A stretch of 64,000 bases of DNA from Oscillospiraceae bacterium (GTDB lineage Bacteria; Bacillota; Clostridia; Oscillospirales; Oscillospiraceae): positions 62,001 to 126,000 of the forward strand of contig JAFUNI010000017.1 of the NCBI GenBank assembly GCA_017482385.1, read 5' to 3'. Shown in pieces: positions 58,032-64,000 of the stretch. Position numbers and translations under genes: made by a program. The notes under the pieces were generated by a model. That model was not told the origin of the DNA. It saw only the letters and a program-made list of their open reading frames with translations, and ran no database searches. Every line of letters begins with the position of its first letter. Within the stretch, counting starts at the first letter, position 1.

Positions 58032-58907
58032 ATGGATCAAAAGACGATTTTTGCCCTGGGATTTTTTGACGGGGTGCATTTGGGTCACCAGGCGCTACTA
58101 AAAGCCTGCCGGGAGTTGGCAGAACAAAACCGTTGCAGCACCGGCGCTGTGACCTTCACCGCCCACCCGGACGCATTGGTTTTGGGAAAAGCCCCGGTGC
58201 TGATCAACACGATTGGAAATCGTGTATGCCTGCTGAGGAAATTCGGCATGGACAGGGTGGTTGAGCTGCCCTTTGACAAGGAAATTATGACGACCCATTG
58301 GTCGGATTTTCTCACCCAGCTGGTTCAGGCGGGGGCTGCAGGCTTTGTCTGCGGAGATGATTTCCGTTTCGGCGCAGGCGGTATTGGCACAGCCAAAAAG
58401 CTTGCAGCTTTTTGCAAAAGCCGAAATATGCCCTGTACCATCGTTCCGGAACAGATCATGGACGGTGACAGAATTTCTTCTACCCGTATCCGTGGCCTTT
58501 TGGAAGCAGGAGATGTGGCAGCTGCCAACCGGCTTTTGGGCCACCCCCATATTTTGTCCGGCATCGTGACCGCGGGCAAGCAACTGGGCAGAAAACTGGG
58601 TTTTCCCACTGCCAATCTGCCGCTGCCGGATGGGGTGCTGATCCCCAAATTCGGTGTTTATGCAACCAAGGTCACAGTGGATGGAAAAACCTATCCCGCT
58701 GTCACCAATATCGGCACCCGGCCTACGGTAAACGGACAGGGCGTGAACGCAGAATGTCACCTGCTGGATTTTACCGGAGACCTTTATGGCAAGGAAATTA
58801 CTGTGGCTTTTTATGACTTCCTGCGCCCGGAGCAGAAGTTCGATTCTCTGGAAGCGTTGAAAGCCCAAATCGCCGCCGACACAAAAAGCGTCTGCACTAT
58901 GTTGTAG
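58032..58907 (+). CDS. ribF: bifunctional riboflavin kinase / FAD synthetase
   Basis: A 291-residue enzyme producing FMN and FAD. The N-terminal nucleotidyltransferase domain has LGFFDGVHLGHQALL (about 9-23) and CGDDFRFGAGGIG. ISSTRIRGLLEAGDV ends it. The C-terminal kinase has GRKLGFPTANL, FGVYA and the TNIGTRPT/ECHLLDFTGDLYG region. Its stop codon TAG lies within the first bases of an inserted repeat (TGTAGGGG), shared with the hisJ end, so its natural C-terminus may have been altered. Confidence 0.95.
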   Translation: MDQKTIFALGFFDGVHLGHQALLKACRELAEQNRCSTGAVTFTAHPDALVLGKAPVLINTIGNRVCLLRKFGMDRVVELPFDKEIMTTHWSDFLTQLVQAGAAGFVCGDDFRFGAGGIGTAKKLAAFCKSRNMPCTIVPEQIMDGDRISSTRIRGLLEAGDVAAANRLLGHPHILSGIVTAGKQLGRKLGFPTANLPLPDGVLIPKFGVYATKVTVDGKTYPAVTNIGTRPTVNGQGVNAECHLLDFTGDLYGKEITVAFYDFLRPEQKFDSLEALKAQIAADTKSVCTML

Positions 58908-58960
58908 GGGCCGGCGTCCCCAACGGCCCTTTTTAGGATCGTCCGGAGGCCGATTGCTGC
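58904..58960. repeat. GC-rich intergenic repeat, family B
   Basis: From TGTAGGGG (58904) to about 58955 this sequence matches, with few differences, the module at ~6155-6208 near hisJ. The shared core runs from GGCCGGCGT through ACGGCCCTTTT to GGATCGTCCGGAGGCCGAT. Inside it CGGAGGCCGAT and GGCCGGCG-type pairs could fold. It supplies the ribF stop codon. Between it and 59131 (about 170 bp) I see no gene. Confidence 0.75.
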
Positions 58961-59131
58961 AGGCAGATAAAAAAAGAAGCCAGAAAGCTCCCAGCGGAGT
59001 CTGGTCACAATGCCCAGAGTCACTTTGGAGTTCTGACTTCACTACCAATATAGAGCAGTTCAAACAAAATGTCAAGAGCTTTCTTCCAATCGTAAATTAT
59101 CAGAAAAGTTTAGAAATTATGAAAATTTTCC

Positions 59132-59270
59132 TTTACATTTGGAAAAACTTGTGATAAGATATTCGGGCTGACTATGTGCAGCACAATGTTTCTATGCCCG
59201 CAGCTCGGTTTTGGGATCACACCGACCCTTTACTTGGCGCGAGGTAAATTCAAAAAAGGTGGAAAAAACA
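59132..59270 (+). promoter_or_regulatory. rpsO promoter and structured leader
   Basis: TTTACA (59132-59137), 17 nt, TAAGAT (59155-59160). The ~110-nt leader has CGGGC (about 59163) pairing with GCCCG (about 59197-59201), and CGGT pairing with ACCG further on, before the ribosome site AGGTGG. Ribosomal protein S15 represses its own messenger in other bacteria through leader structures; this leader is long enough for such control, but no exact known fold is recognised. Confidence 0.5.
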
Positions 59271-59537
59271 ATGATTCTGAAGGAAAAGAAGACCCAGGTC
59301 ATCCTGGAGAACGCAACCCACGAAGGCGATACCGGTAGCCCCGAAGTACAGGTCGCTATCCTGACTGCCCGTATCAACGAGCTGACCGATCACCTGCGTA
59401 CTCACAAGCACGACAACCACTCCCGTCGTGGTCTGCTGATGATGGTTGGTAAGCGCCGCAAGATGCTGGACTATCTGGCAAAGAAGGATATCAACCGTTA
59501 CCGTGCTCTGATTGCCAAGCTGGGTATCCGTAAGTAA
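59271..59537 (+). CDS. rpsO: 30S ribosomal protein S15
   Basis: An 88-residue primary 16S-binding protein. It starts [42 protein letters not shown] and contains [25 protein letters not shown], the conserved RNA-contact part. The start is set by AGGTGG at a short distance; an upstream in-frame extension is leader RNA. Followed by a strong terminator and then pnp, the gene order seen in many bacteria. Confidence 0.97.
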   Translation: MILKEKKTQVILENATHEGDTGSPEVQVAILTARINELTDHLRTHKHDNHSRRGLLMMVGKRRKMLDYLAKKDINRYRALIAKLGIRK

Positions 59538-59540
59538 GAC

Positions 59541-59575
59541 AAAAGAAGGGCGACGGATACCGTCGCCCTTCTTTT
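59541..59575 (+). terminator. rpsO terminator
   Basis: AAAAGAAGGGCGACGG (59541-59556) pairs perfectly with CCGTCGCCCTTCTTTT (59560-59575). Confidence 0.92.
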
Positions 59576-59712
59576 ACAGCGGATCTTTTTCGCCGGATTC
59601 GCCCGATAACCGCTTCGAAATACACAAAGTATGTCTTCAGCGGCCATCGAACGACCCGACGAAAAATCTTTCGCTGTAAGCAAATCCACAAACAATAAGC
59701 AATAGGGAGAAT

Positions 59713-59793
59713 TTTAGCAGTTGAAAGAGCTGTTGAAGCATCGACAGTTGTTTCAAGTGCTAAACCTCCCGAACACACAACACTAAGGAGGTT
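59713..59793 (+). promoter_or_regulatory. pnp leader: long hairpin and Shine-Dalgarno-sequestering helix
   Basis: TTTAGCA-G-TTGAAA-G-AGCTGT (59713-59733) pairs with ACAGTT-G-TTTCAA-G-TGCTAAA (59744-59764), giving 19 pairs with two symmetric G/G mismatches and a 10-nt loop. Directly after, AACCTCC (59763-59769) is complementary to the ribosome site GGAGGTT (59787-59793). The two helices share two bases, so they compete at the edge. The layout recalls the RNase III-cut stem of the E. coli pnp leader. No obvious promoter is seen between 59576 and 59712. Confidence 0.65.
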
Positions 59794-59799
59794 ACACAA

Positions 59800-61926
59800 A
59801 TGATTACCAAAAAGCAGTTTCCCAATCACAAGGTTTTCGAAATGGAAATCGGCGGCCGTCCCTTTACCGTTGAGACCGGTAAGGTGGCAGAGCTGGCCAA
59901 CGCAGAGTGCATCTGCCGCTACGGTGATACCGTGGTGCTGACCACCTGCACCTGCAACCCCATCCCCAAGTCCGGCATCGACTACTTCCCTCTGACCATC
60001 GAGTTTGAAGAGAGAATGTACTCCGTAGGCCGCATCCCCGGTTCTTTCAACCGCCGCGAGGGCAAGCCCTCCGATCGCGGCATTCTGAACAGCCGTATCA
60101 TCGACCGTCCTATGCGTCCTCTCTTTGACGAGGAGCTGCGTAACGATACCGTCGTTACCTGCACCGTGTTCGCTAACGACCACGACAACCCCGTTGAGAT
60201 CGTAGCATCCCTGGGCGCATCCATCGCCATCGCGTCAAGCGATGTGCCCTGGAACGGACCTGTTGCTACCACCAATGTTGCCCACCTGGGTGACAAGTAT
60301 ATCGTAAACCCCTCTGCTGATGAGCGTGAGGCTTGCGACTGCTTCGTGTGCATTGCATCCACCTTCGAGAAGGTGGTCATGATCGAGACCGAGGCCAACG
60401 AGGCTCCGGAGCCCATCGTGCTGGAGTGTATCCGCATTGCTCACGAGACCAATATGGAGATCGTGAAGTTCATTAACTCCATCGTAGACGAGATCGGCAA
60501 GCCCAAGTTTACCTTCGAGAAGGCTGCTGTGAACCACGACCTGCTGGACGACCTGTGCGAGTACGGTATGAATCAGATCGAGTATGCTCTGGACACCGAC
60601 GACAAGAACGTCCGTGAGGAGCGCCTCACCGCTGCCCGTCTGGACTTTGCAGACAAGTTCGCTGAAAAGTATGAGGACTTCGAGGAGCATATCGAGGTTT
60701 GCCTGTACAAGATGCAGAAGAAGGTCGTTAAGAAGTGGCTGCTGGCCGGCAAGCGTGTTGACGGCCGTGGCATGGACGAGATCCGCCCCTTGAGCGCCGA
60801 AGTCGGCCTGCTGCCCCGTGTACACGGCAGCGGTCTGTTCAGCCGTGGTCAGACCCAGGTTCTGTCCATCTGCACTCTGAACACCCTGTCCGCCGCTCAG
60901 AAGCTGGACACCATCTACCCCGAGGAAAATCGCCGCTATATCCACCACTACAACTTCCCCGCCTACTCCACCGGCGAGGCAAGAGCTGCCCGCTCCACCT
61001 CCCGTCGTGAGATCGGTCACGGCGCACTGGCTGAGAAGGCATTGCTCCCCGTGATCCCCTCCGTTGAGGAGTTCCCCTACGCTATCCGTGTGGTTTCCGA
61101 GGTTCTTAGCTCCAACGGTTCTACTTCCCAGGGCTCTATCTGTGGTTCTACCCTGGCTCTGATGGATGCCGGCGTGCCCATCAAGCGCCCCGTTGCAGGT
61201 ATTTCCTGCGGTCTGATCTCCGACCAGGAGACCGGCGAGTGGAGAACCTTCACCGATATCCAGGGTGTTGAGGACTTCCACGGCGAAATGGACTTCAAGG
61301 TTGCCGGTACTACCGAGGGTATCACCGCTATCCAGATGGACCTGAAGAACAAGGGTCTGACTATGGAGATCATCGCTGACGCTCTGGAGCGCTGCCGTAA
61401 GGCTCGCCTGGAGATCCTGGACGGCATTATGCTGCCCTGTATCGCTGAGCCCCGTGCTGAGGTCTCCGAGTACGCTCCCAAGATGCTGAGCCTGAAGATT
61501 CCCGTGGACAAGATCCGCGAGGTCATCGGCACCGGCGGCAAGACCATTCAGAAGATCTGCGCTGATACCGGCGCAAAGGTGGACATCGACGACGATGGCT
61601 CCGTCTTTATCTCCGCTGTAGACGCTGCTGCTGCCTACGCTGCCAAGAAGATGGTTGACGACATCTGCTTCGTTCCCGAGGAGGGCAAGCTCTACTACGG
61701 TAAGGTCGTCCGCATCCTGCCCATCGGTGCTTTCGTTGAGATCGCGCCCGGACACGATGGCATGGTTCACATCTCCAAGCTGGAGAACCGCCGCGTTGAG
61801 AAGGTTGAGGATGTGCTGAACCTGGGCGATATGACTTGGGTCAAGTTCATGGGCTTCGATGAGAAGGGCCGTGCAAACTTCAGCCGCAAGGACGCTCTGA
61901 ACGAGATGGCCAACAACGAACAGTAA
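59800..61926 (+). CDS. pnp: polynucleotide phosphorylase
   Basis: A 708-residue phosphorolytic 3'-5' exoribonuclease. It has two RNase PH domains (about 1-230 and 315-550) separated by a helical domain. The second holds the active-site region (GSTSQGSICGSTLALMDAGVPIKRPVAGI, and DIQGVEDFHGEMDFKVAGT with Asp residues). The C-terminus has a KH domain (IREVIGTGGKTIQKICADTGAKVDIDDDG) and an S1 domain (YYGKVVRILPIGAFVEIAPGHDGMVHIS). Start ATG after GGAGG. It degrades mRNA and may control its own leader. Confidence 0.97.
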   Translation: MITKKQFPNHKVFEMEIGGRPFTVETGKVAELANAECICRYGDTVVLTTCTCNPIPKSGIDYFPLTIEFEERMYSVGRIPGSFNRREGKPSDRGILNSRIIDRPMRPLFDEELRNDTVVTCTVFANDHDNPVEIVASLGASIAIASSDVPWNGPVATTNVAHLGDKYIVNPSADEREACDCFVCIASTFEKVVMIETEANEAPEPIVLECIRIAHETNMEIVKFINSIVDEIGKPKFTFEKAAVNHDLLDDLCEYGMNQIEYALDTDDKNVREERLTAARLDFADKFAEKYEDFEEHIEVCLYKMQKKVVKKWLLAGKRVDGRGMDEIRPLSAEVGLLPRVHGSGLFSRGQTQVLSICTLNTLSAAQKLDTIYPEENRRYIHHYNFPAYSTGEARAARSTSRREIGHGALAEKALLPVIPSVEEFPYAIRVVSEVLSSNGSTSQGSICGSTLALMDAGVPIKRPVAGISCGLISDQETGEWRTFTDIQGVEDFHGEMDFKVAGTTEGITAIQMDLKNKGLTMEIIADALERCRKARLEILDGIMLPCIAEPRAEVSEYAPKMLSLKIPVDKIREVIGTGGKTIQKICADTGAKVDIDDDGSVFISAVDAAAAYAAKKMVDDICFVPEEGKLYYGKVVRILPIGAFVEIAPGHDGMVHISKLENRRVEKVEDVLNLGDMTWVKFMGFDEKGRANFSRKDALNEMANNEQ

Positions 61927-61931
61927 TAACA

Positions 61932-61970
61932 AAAAAGGACTTGTGTCTGACAATGACACAAGTCCTTTTT
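61932..61970 (+). terminator. pnp terminator
   Basis: AAAAAGGACTTGTGTC (61932-61947) pairs perfectly with GACACAAGTCCTTTTT (61955-61970). Confidence 0.92.
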
Positions 61971-61976
61971 GTTGTT

Positions 61977-62009
61977 TCGTAGGGGAGGGATATGATCCCT
62001 CCCCTGCGA
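61977..62009. repeat. intergenic palindrome, family A, single unit
   Basis: TCGTAGGGGAGGGAT and ATCCCTCCCCTGCGA flank a 3-bp centre, with one mismatch. It is the GGGAGGGAT-type unit of the pairs at 40816 and 48187, directly after the pnp terminator and before the araC-type gene end. Confidence 0.85.
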
Positions 62010-62017
62010 TTTAATAA

Positions 62018-62848
62018 TTATCTGTCCTGGGGCAGGGTGTTGTTGCGGTACTGGGTGGGGGTCATAGCAAAATGCCGCTTAAAGGCCCGGGAGAAGTGAG
62101 CCGGGTCATAAAACCCTGCGTCCTCTGCGATCTCCACGATGCTTCGGTCACTTCTGTCCAGCAGCTGCCGGGCATATTCCATGCGAATATCGTTGATGTA
62201 CTGATGGGGTGTCTGGGCGGTTTTCAGCTTGAATGCCCGGATGAAATGGGTGGGGTGCAGGTGGCATACCTCCGCCAGTTCCTCTATGGTAAGATTTCGC
62301 CGGAAATTTTCGTTGATGTAGGACAGCACATTGCGGATTTCCTCGCCCCGGTCGTCGTTGACGATCTGGGTGTGTTTGCCTGCCAGCCGGATGTATTCGG
62401 CAATCAGCTCCAAAATGATCGCCTTTACCCGCAGGCGGCTGTAGATATCCCAATTTTGGCACAGATCGGCAAATTCCCGGAACAGCTCCGTCACCCGGGG
62501 GGTGTTGGAGGCGTTCACCCGGTGCTGCACATTTAAGGGGCTCAGCAGATCACTGGAGGGGTAAAGGTCAAAGTGCATCCAGTATTTTTCCATAGGCTTG
62601 TCCGGGAAATTGTGGTATTTGTGTGGCACATCGGCAGGAATGAAAAACCAATCCCCGGGCCGGGCAGTGTAGTCCACCCCGTCGATGCTGATTTCAAAAG
62701 TGCCCCCTACCACAAAATAGAATTTGTTTTGGCAAAAGGTGTGATTTCCCTCATACCGCCAATCGGTTCCCAGCCTGGGGGCATAATGGCCGCCTTGCCG
62801 GTAAATGGCATTCAAATTCAAAAAATCAAAGTTCTGCAACTGTTTCAT
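62018..62848 (-). CDS. AraC-family transcriptional regulator
   Basis: A 276-residue regulator. Residues ~30-140 form a cupin sensor (FYFVVGGTFEISIDGVDYTARPGDWFFIPADVPHKY). Residues ~175-272 are the two helix-turn-helix AraC domain (LTIEELAEVCHLHPTHFIRAFKLKTAQTPHQYINDIRMEYARQLL and DPAHFSRAFKRHFAMTPTQYR). It is divergent from the tandem creatininase-like genes and probably activates them in response to a small molecule bound by the cupin. Start ATG; the ribosome site is weak. Confidence 0.92.
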   Translation of the reverse strand: MKQLQNFDFLNLNAIYRQGGHYAPRLGTDWRYEGNHTFCQNKFYFVVGGTFEISIDGVDYTARPGDWFFIPADVPHKYHNFPDKPMEKYWMHFDLYPSSDLLSPLNVQHRVNASNTPRVTELFREFADLCQNWDIYSRLRVKAIILELIAEYIRLAGKHTQIVNDDRGEEIRNVLSYINENFRRNLTIEELAEVCHLHPTHFIRAFKLKTAQTPHQYINDIRMEYARQLLDRSDRSIVEIAEDAGFYDPAHFSRAFKRHFAMTPTQYRNNTLPQDR

Positions 62849-62897
62849 ATTGCACCTTCAATGCTAATTTTGTACAAGGATATGTTAAAGCTGTACC

Positions 62898-62936
62898 TTG
62901 CTTTTTTATTGTAGCAAAGGGATAATAAAATTGCAA
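62898..62936. promoter_or_regulatory. overlapping divergent promoters of araC-type and creatininase genes
   Basis: Plus strand: TTGCTT (62898-62903), 17 nt, GATAAT (62921-62926). Minus strand: TTGCAA (62931-62936), 17 nt, TACAAT (62908-62913). The two overlap almost completely, so only one can be used at a time. A CAAGG/CCTTG pair nearby (about 62875-62900) could be an AraC-type site. Confidence 0.6.
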
Positions 62937-62977
62937 TATCATGACAAGGAAATGTCAATAAAAAAGGAGAAACAAAG

Positions 62978-63745
62978 ATGGAAACAAGAAGCTTTCAGAT
63001 GGAGTTTGCCTATCCCAAGGAGATGGAGATCGCCAAGAAAGAGCGCTGGCCTATTCTGATCCCCATCGGCACCATGGAGTACCATTCCACCATCTGCCCC
63101 TACGGCTGTGACAGCTTGGTATCCATGGGCATCGCCCGTGAGATCGCCAAGGAGCTGGACTGTGTGATCATGCCTCCCGTGTGGTACGGCGTTGCCAGTT
63201 ATGCTGTAGGCGGCCCGGAGACCGGCACGATCCAGGTGGACTGCGACAGCTTTGAGCAGTATGTCTATATGATCCTGAAGTCCCTGTTTTTGGCGGGCTT
63301 TAACCGGAACATTTATATGATCGTTGCTCACCAGACTGAGGACTACAACCCCTTGGAGCTGGCTTGTATGAAGGCAGCCCGGAAGCTGGTCTTTGAGTAC
63401 CTGGACGATACCAAGGGCTATGGCTGGTGGGGCAAGAATGAGAACAAGGCATTCTACCAGCAGATGTCCGCTGAGGATAACCCCTGGAACTGGGTCAAGA
63501 CTATTCGTAGCTTCTCCGCCAATGCCAAGGCTATCTATGGCGGCGGCGACCACGCAGGCAAGGTGGAGTGCTCTGTGATGGAGTACCTGTACCCCGGTTC
63601 TATCAAGATGGAGCGCCTGTGTGAGACCGACGACTGGTTTGCCCAGGCATCGGCAGAGATGAGCGTGGAGCTGGGCGAAAAGCGCGTTGCCCAGTCCGTT
63701 GCTGACTATGTAGCAGAAATAAAAGCCCAAAAGGGTATGAAATAA
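62978..63745 (+). CDS. creatininase-family amidohydrolase, first copy
   Basis: A 255-residue protein of the creatininase/MftE superfamily (metal-dependent amidohydrolases acting on cyclic amides). GTMEYHSTICPYGCDSLV holds the expected Glu-x-His and Asp (spacing 11 from Glu) near residues 32-45. A later His is in VAHQTEDYN, replacing the more common GHGGN/GHYEN, and GGDHAGKVECSVM (about 188-200) keeps the Glu. Substrate unknown; the altered loop suggests it is neither creatininase nor the mycofactocin enzyme. Start ATG after AAGGAG. Followed after 10 nt by a close paralogue. Confidence 0.82.
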   Translation: METRSFQMEFAYPKEMEIAKKERWPILIPIGTMEYHSTICPYGCDSLVSMGIAREIAKELDCVIMPPVWYGVASYAVGGPETGTIQVDCDSFEQYVYMILKSLFLAGFNRNIYMIVAHQTEDYNPLELACMKAARKLVFEYLDDTKGYGWWGKNENKAFYQQMSAEDNPWNWVKTIRSFSANAKAIYGGGDHAGKVECSVMEYLYPGSIKMERLCETDDWFAQASAEMSVELGEKRVAQSVADYVAEIKAQKGMK

Positions 63746-63755
63746 GGAGGTTACT

Positions 63756-64000
63756 ATGGCAACAAGAAGTTTTGATATGGCATACTCCTATCCCAAGGAG
63801 ATGGAAATTGCCAAGAAAGAGCGCTGGCCCATTCTGATCCCCGTGGGCACCATGGAGTACCACTCCACCATCTGCCCCTACGGCTGTGATGCGCTGGTAT
63901 CCCAGGGCTTTATCCGGGAGATGGCTAAGAAGATCGACTGCGTGGTAATGCCCACCATTTGGTACGGCGTTGCCAGCTATGCCGTTGGCGGCCCGGAGAC
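63756..64000 (+). CDS. creatininase-family amidohydrolase, second copy (partial)
   Basis: The first 81 codons of a paralogue, cut by the window edge. It begins MATRSFDMAYSYPKEMEIAK and keeps TMEYHSTICPYGCDALV. About three quarters of residues match the first copy over this stretch, and the nucleotide sequence is also close, pointing to a fairly recent tandem duplication. Ribosome site AAGGAGG. It presumably forms an operon with the first copy under the AraC regulator. Confidence 0.85.
   Translation, partial: MATRSFDMAYSYPKEMEIAKKERWPILIPVGTMEYHSTICPYGCDALVSQGFIREMAKKIDCVVMPTIWYGVASYAVGGPE

Noticed and set aside
1-64000. tRNA or rRNA genes
   Set aside because: I looked through the intergenic regions on both strands and saw no cloverleaf with a T-loop GTTCRA/CCA-type end and no rRNA-like sequence; a covariance scan would be needed to be certain.

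Overview
The window looks like a chromosome segment of a gut-type Firmicute of class Clostridia, probably an Oscillospiraceae/Ruminococcaceae relative. This placement is inferred from gene content, gene order and base composition, not from a marker search. Supporting points are the CIRCE-controlled hrcA-grpE-dnaK-dnaJ order, the rimP-nusA-ylxR-L7Ae-infB order, HisG/HisZ, a reverse-type rubrerythrin, AGGAGG ribosome sites and frequent TTG starts. Most of the window is GC-rich. The first ~3.1 kb and ~5.0-6.1 kb are clearly more AT-rich.

Layout. 1-2516 is the end of an integrated mobile element: an excisionase-like protein, a divergent XRE repressor and a tyrosine integrase. 2664-6073 holds a single-domain EamA transporter, a Na/Pi cotransporter, a DUF2089 zinc-ribbon protein and an untracked 59-aa membrane protein. 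6227-14646 is a complete, tightly overlapped histidine operon headed by a TrpR/YerC-family regulator (hisR-Z-G-D-C-B-H-A-F-IE-J). 14881-26070 is a mixed region of peptidases, a GATase-like/PHP fusion, a PepSY lipoprotein, split chromate transporters, tcdA, a DUF5058/membrane protein/M20 operon and an MscS channel. 26101-33763 carries alr, a phosphoribosyltransferase, guaB, typA, pgi and glucokinase.

33957-39911 is the heat-shock operon followed by trxA-trxB. 41010-44632 encodes a heterodimeric ABC exporter. 44887-47905 has an SLH/Ig-like surface protein and a GtrII-type membrane glucosyltransferase. 48021-49701 is a PerR-led oxygen-defence cluster: perR, rubredoxin, reverse rubrerythrin, a BFD-type ferredoxin and a 48-aa Cys4 protein. 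Divergent from it is an ADP-ribosylglycohydrolase homologue lacking both usual metal motifs. 51136-61926 is the translation/RNA region (rimP-nusA-rnpM-L7Ae-infB, rbfA-nrnA-truB-ribF, rpsO, pnp). The window ends with an AraC regulator divergent from tandem creatininase-like genes, the second cut by the window edge.

The most interesting non-coding signals are a two-state leader before pnp (a long mismatched hairpin next to a Shine-Dalgarno-sequestering helix), a terminator between promoter and start codon ahead of rimP-nusA, and several families of intergenic palindromic repeats. Some of these repeats rewrite the 3' ends of genes (hisJ, tcdA, ribF). I saw no rRNA, tRNA or CRISPR array.
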